Shown here: one piece after another, positions 39,129 through 40,693 of the stretch | How positions within the stretch are numbered: the stretch's first letter is position 1 | How the letters are laid out: each line of letters begins with the position of its first letter | IMG/VR virus record: IMGVR_UViG_3300032893_001259 | Span: 1 to 40,693 of that record | DNA length: 40,693 nucleotides | Direction: 5' to 3' (one strand) | DNA from: a virus | The notes under the pieces: model-generated | What the model was told of the DNA's origin: nothing | The model's database searches: none | The model's input: the letters and a program-made list of their open reading frames with translations, nothing else | Position numbers and translations under genes: made by a program

Positions 39129-39172
39129 GCAAACGTGACCGTTTCCTGTCACCGATCCACTTGGGAGTCGTG

Positions 39173-39500
39173 ATGTCGCAGCATAGTGCACTGGTCGGCC
39201 TCAGCCGGACTGCCACGCCGCAGGCAGAGCCCTTTCCTCCATGCGGCGGCGCAAGGGTTGGCGCTCGATGGGTTTCTACTGTACACGGACAACGAGACGT
39301 GGGCGGGGCAGCAGCATCCGGTCGAAGCACTCCGGGTCTACCGGCGTCAGCGCGCCGCGAAGCTCGTCAACATCGCCTTTACCGCAACGGGTTACAGCGT
39401 CGGCGACCCGGACGACGCTGGGACGCTCAACGTCGTGGGCTTCGATGACGCCGTGCCGCAACTCGCGGCCGACTTCGTGCGCCCCGGCTGGAGCCGCTAA
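39173..39500 (+). pseudogene. Ro60/TROVE (vWA domain) C-terminal remnant, frameshifted
   Basis: From ATG 39173 (GGGAG 5 bases upstream) the frame reads SQHSALVGLSRTATPQAEPF. After one extra base at 39236 the next frame continues LHAAAQGLALDGFLLYTDNE, TWAGQQHPVEALRVYRRQRA, AKLVNIAFTATGYSVGDPDD and AGTLNVVGFDDAVPQLAADF. This is the end of the vWA domain of Ro60/Rsr proteins (YTDNETWAG, HPVEAL, TGYS-xxDPDDAG, VVGFD). The whole RNA-binding TROVE ring and the first MIDAS motif (DxSGS) are missing. It may be a pseudogene, a sequencing indel in a CCCTTTCC run or a +1 shift site. Confidence 0.8.
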
Positions 39501-39501
39501 A

Positions 39502-39798
39502 ATGAGCGCCTACTGGCAACGCCTGCTGATCGGCTTCGACATTTTCGCCAACGTGCTGTTGGGCGGGCAGTTGGACGAGACTATCAGCTCGCGCGTCCAG
39601 CGCATGAGCACGGCGCACCACGGCTGGGCGCGCGTCTGGCGCTGGCCACTGCTGCTCCTGGCCAAACTCGTGCTCGGCGCCCTGGACTGGATTCAGCCCG
39701 GCCATGGCGTCATCGCCGAGATCGACGACGCGGCGCGGGCCCAGGCGCTCGTGCGACTCGAACGAGCGGTCATTCCGCGCACGTCCGCTACATCCTAG
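39502..39798 (+). CDS. conserved phage protein with amphipathic/TM helix
   Basis: A 98-residue protein. It begins SAYWQRLLIGFDIFANVLLG then GGQLDETISSRVQRMSTAHH, followed by Trp/Leu-rich helix (WRWPLLLLAKLVLGALDWIQ). The opening 'W-x-R-x-L-I-G-F-D-x-x-x-N-V-x-L-G-G-x-x-D-E-T-I-S-S-R' is common in phage genomes as a small hypothetical protein, thought to be membrane-associated; function unknown. Starts 1 base after the Ro-like stop, suggesting a shared transcript. Confidence 0.75.
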   Translation: MSAYWQRLLIGFDIFANVLLGGQLDETISSRVQRMSTAHHGWARVWRWPLLLLAKLVLGALDWIQPGHGVIAEIDDAARAQALVRLERAVIPRTSATS

Positions 39799-39827
39799 GT
39801 TTCCTTCCCCCTTTTCTGGAGCACCCC

Positions 39828-40151
39828 ATGCAACAGATCCGGCAAGGCGATGTCCTGATCGTTCCCGTTGAGCAGGTCCCCGCGACTGCGAAGCCCAAGC
39901 CCACGCAGGACCGAGTGGTGCTGGCCTACGGCGAAGTCACTGGCCACCATCATTCCTTCGACGCCAGCGCGGGCGGCGTGGCCCTGCTCGAAGTGCCGGG
40001 CGCGGTCGTCGAGGAAGTGTACGTGACGGTGGACCGACTCTCGGCGTTGGAGCATCAGGAACACGGCACGGTGCTGGTCGAGCCGGGCGTTGGGCGGGTG
40101 ATTCGCCAGCGTCAGTACGCGCCGGCCGAGATCCGATCGGTGGCCGACTGA
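39828..40151 (+). CDS. small beta-rich protein linked to DUF6745
   Basis: A 107-residue soluble protein; a GGAG lies 9 bases before the ATG. It starts RQGDVLIVPVEQVP, then RVVLAYGEVTGHHHSFD, LLEVPG, a segment LEHQEHGTVLVEPG and a final VIRQRQYAPAEIRSVAD. I recognise this order of phrases from a small protein often encoded next to DUF6745 genes in phages and actinobacteria. The HHH-containing loop and further His may bind a metal. Its stop overlaps the ATG of the repeat protein. Confidence 0.75.
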   Translation: MQQIRQGDVLIVPVEQVPATAKPKPTQDRVVLAYGEVTGHHHSFDASAGGVALLEVPGAVVEEVYVTVDRLSALEHQEHGTVLVEPGVGRVIRQRQYAPAEIRSVAD

Positions 40152-40693
40152 TGGCCAGAAAGGAGAAATATGAGTTGCTCCCTGAACATCGGGAGCAGCT
40201 CACCCCCTGGGCCGCGCAGTGGATCGCGAACGCGATGTCGACGGCGCCGATGACCGAGGCCGATCGGGCGGCCTGTCGGGACGCCGTCGTGCGGATGTAC
40301 CAAGCCGCCAAGCTCGTGCCGCCCCCGGCCCACCGGATCGTGTTTGTGCCGTCGCCCTTCGTGGCACGATTCGCTGGCGGCTTCGCAGTGTGGATCTGGC
40401 GCTGCCGCCGTGCGGGGAAGCAGTCCCCTGCGTGGGCCGCCACGGAGGCCGCCGCGAGGGACGCCACGGAGGCCGCCACGAGTGCCGCCACGTGGGACGC
40501 CACGTGGGCCGCCACGTGGGACGCCACGGAGGCCGCCACGTGGGACGCCACGGAGGTCGCCACGAGGGACGCCACGAGTGCCGCCACGGAGGCCGCCACG
40601 TGGGACGCCACGTGGGACGCCACGAGGGACGCCACGTGGGACGCCACGGAGGCCGCCACGTGGGACGCCACGGAGGTCGCCACGAGGGACGCC
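40151..40693 (+). CDS. DUF6745-like repeat protein, N-terminal part
   Basis: This frame runs off the window end after 181 codons. The N-terminal ~93 residues (ELLPEHREQLTPWAAQWIAN, MSTAPMTEADRAACRDAVVR, MYQAAKLVPPPAHRIVFVPS, PFVARFAGGFAVWIWR) look like the start typical of DUF6745 proteins. From about residue 95 the Thr-X-Asp/Ala-Ala array begins. If the last 10 bases are merged with the first 10, the frame continues at base 11 and the full protein is about 768 residues, roughly half of it repeats. The start overlaps the previous gene's stop (TGATGG). Confidence 0.82.
   Translation, partial: MARKEKYELLPEHREQLTPWAAQWIANAMSTAPMTEADRAACRDAVVRMYQAAKLVPPPAHRIVFVPSPFVARFAGGFAVWIWRCRRAGKQSPAWAATEAAARDATEAATSAATWDATWAATWDATEAATWDATEVATRDATSAATEAATWDATWDATRDATWDATEAATWDATEVATRDA
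40430..40693 (+). repeat. 12-bp coding tandem repeat (right part)
   Basis: About 21 further units of the same ACG-NNN-GNC-GCC repeat as at 1-955. The boundary with the preceding unique DNA (around 40430) marks where the array begins. The terminal 10 bases (GAGGGACGCC) equal the first 10 of the window. Confidence 0.95.

Noticed and set aside
38970-39172. tRNA gene in the intergenic segment
   Set aside because: No T-arm consensus, anticodon arm or acceptor stem of 7 bp can be laid out.

Overview
This is a GC-rich tailed-phage genome, very likely essentially complete. It carries a full head, packaging, tail and lysis set but no bacterial housekeeping genes, no integrase, no tRNA and no DNA or RNA polymerase that I can see. 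The SU10-type (DUF5309) major capsid protein, large portal, adaptor, nozzle-like protein and three large Ala/Gln-rich ejection-type proteins, with no tape measure, sheath or baseplate genes, point to a short-tailed (podovirus-like) phage of an unidentified high-GC bacterium, probably known only from metagenomes. The window is probably a circular map opened inside a tandem repeat. The last gene on the + strand (from 40151) is the N-terminal part, and the first one (to 1774) the C-terminal part, of one DUF6745-like protein whose middle is a run of about 100 four-residue repeats. The two window ends share 10 bp, and merging them keeps the frame.

Layout as a circle: two divergent arms start in the 37259-37502 control region. 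The rightward (+) arm runs 37503 -> end -> 1 -> 9088. It has an XRE-type regulator, an SSB-like protein, a decayed HNH gene, a truncated Ro60/TROVE remnant, a conserved small-gene group ending in the repeat protein, a C5 cytosine methyltransferase, many small zinc-binding or membrane proteins, a winged-helix protein, a replication initiator with an iteron/AT-rich candidate origin inside it, a sigma-like HTH protein and a VRR-NUC nuclease. Inside this arm a two-gene leftward island (6937-7397) has its own promoter. That promoter and the one before the XRE gene share a GTGAAC-N4-GTGAAC operator-like site.

The leftward (-) arm, 37258 -> 8984, holds the late genes. In transcription order these are small virion-associated proteins, surface-type beta proteins, small terminase, a block of Ig-like (Big_2) and lectin-like surface proteins, large terminase, portal, scaffold, capsid, adaptor, appendage proteins, a lysis group (TM proteins plus M15 peptidase), nozzle, fibre, a GT-A glycosyltransferase, a GNAT-like protein and the ejection proteins. 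A free-standing HNH endonuclease gene (13301-13798) is inserted on the opposite strand before the ejection genes. The two arms converge around 8984-9347.

The most unusual parts are the repeat protein, whose variation sits in two of every four codons, the Ro60 remnant with an apparent +1 frameshift beside a foldable intergenic segment, the duplicated operator, the iterons inside the initiator gene, and a beta module reused in three different virion proteins. All family names come from reading motifs by eye; no database search was run.
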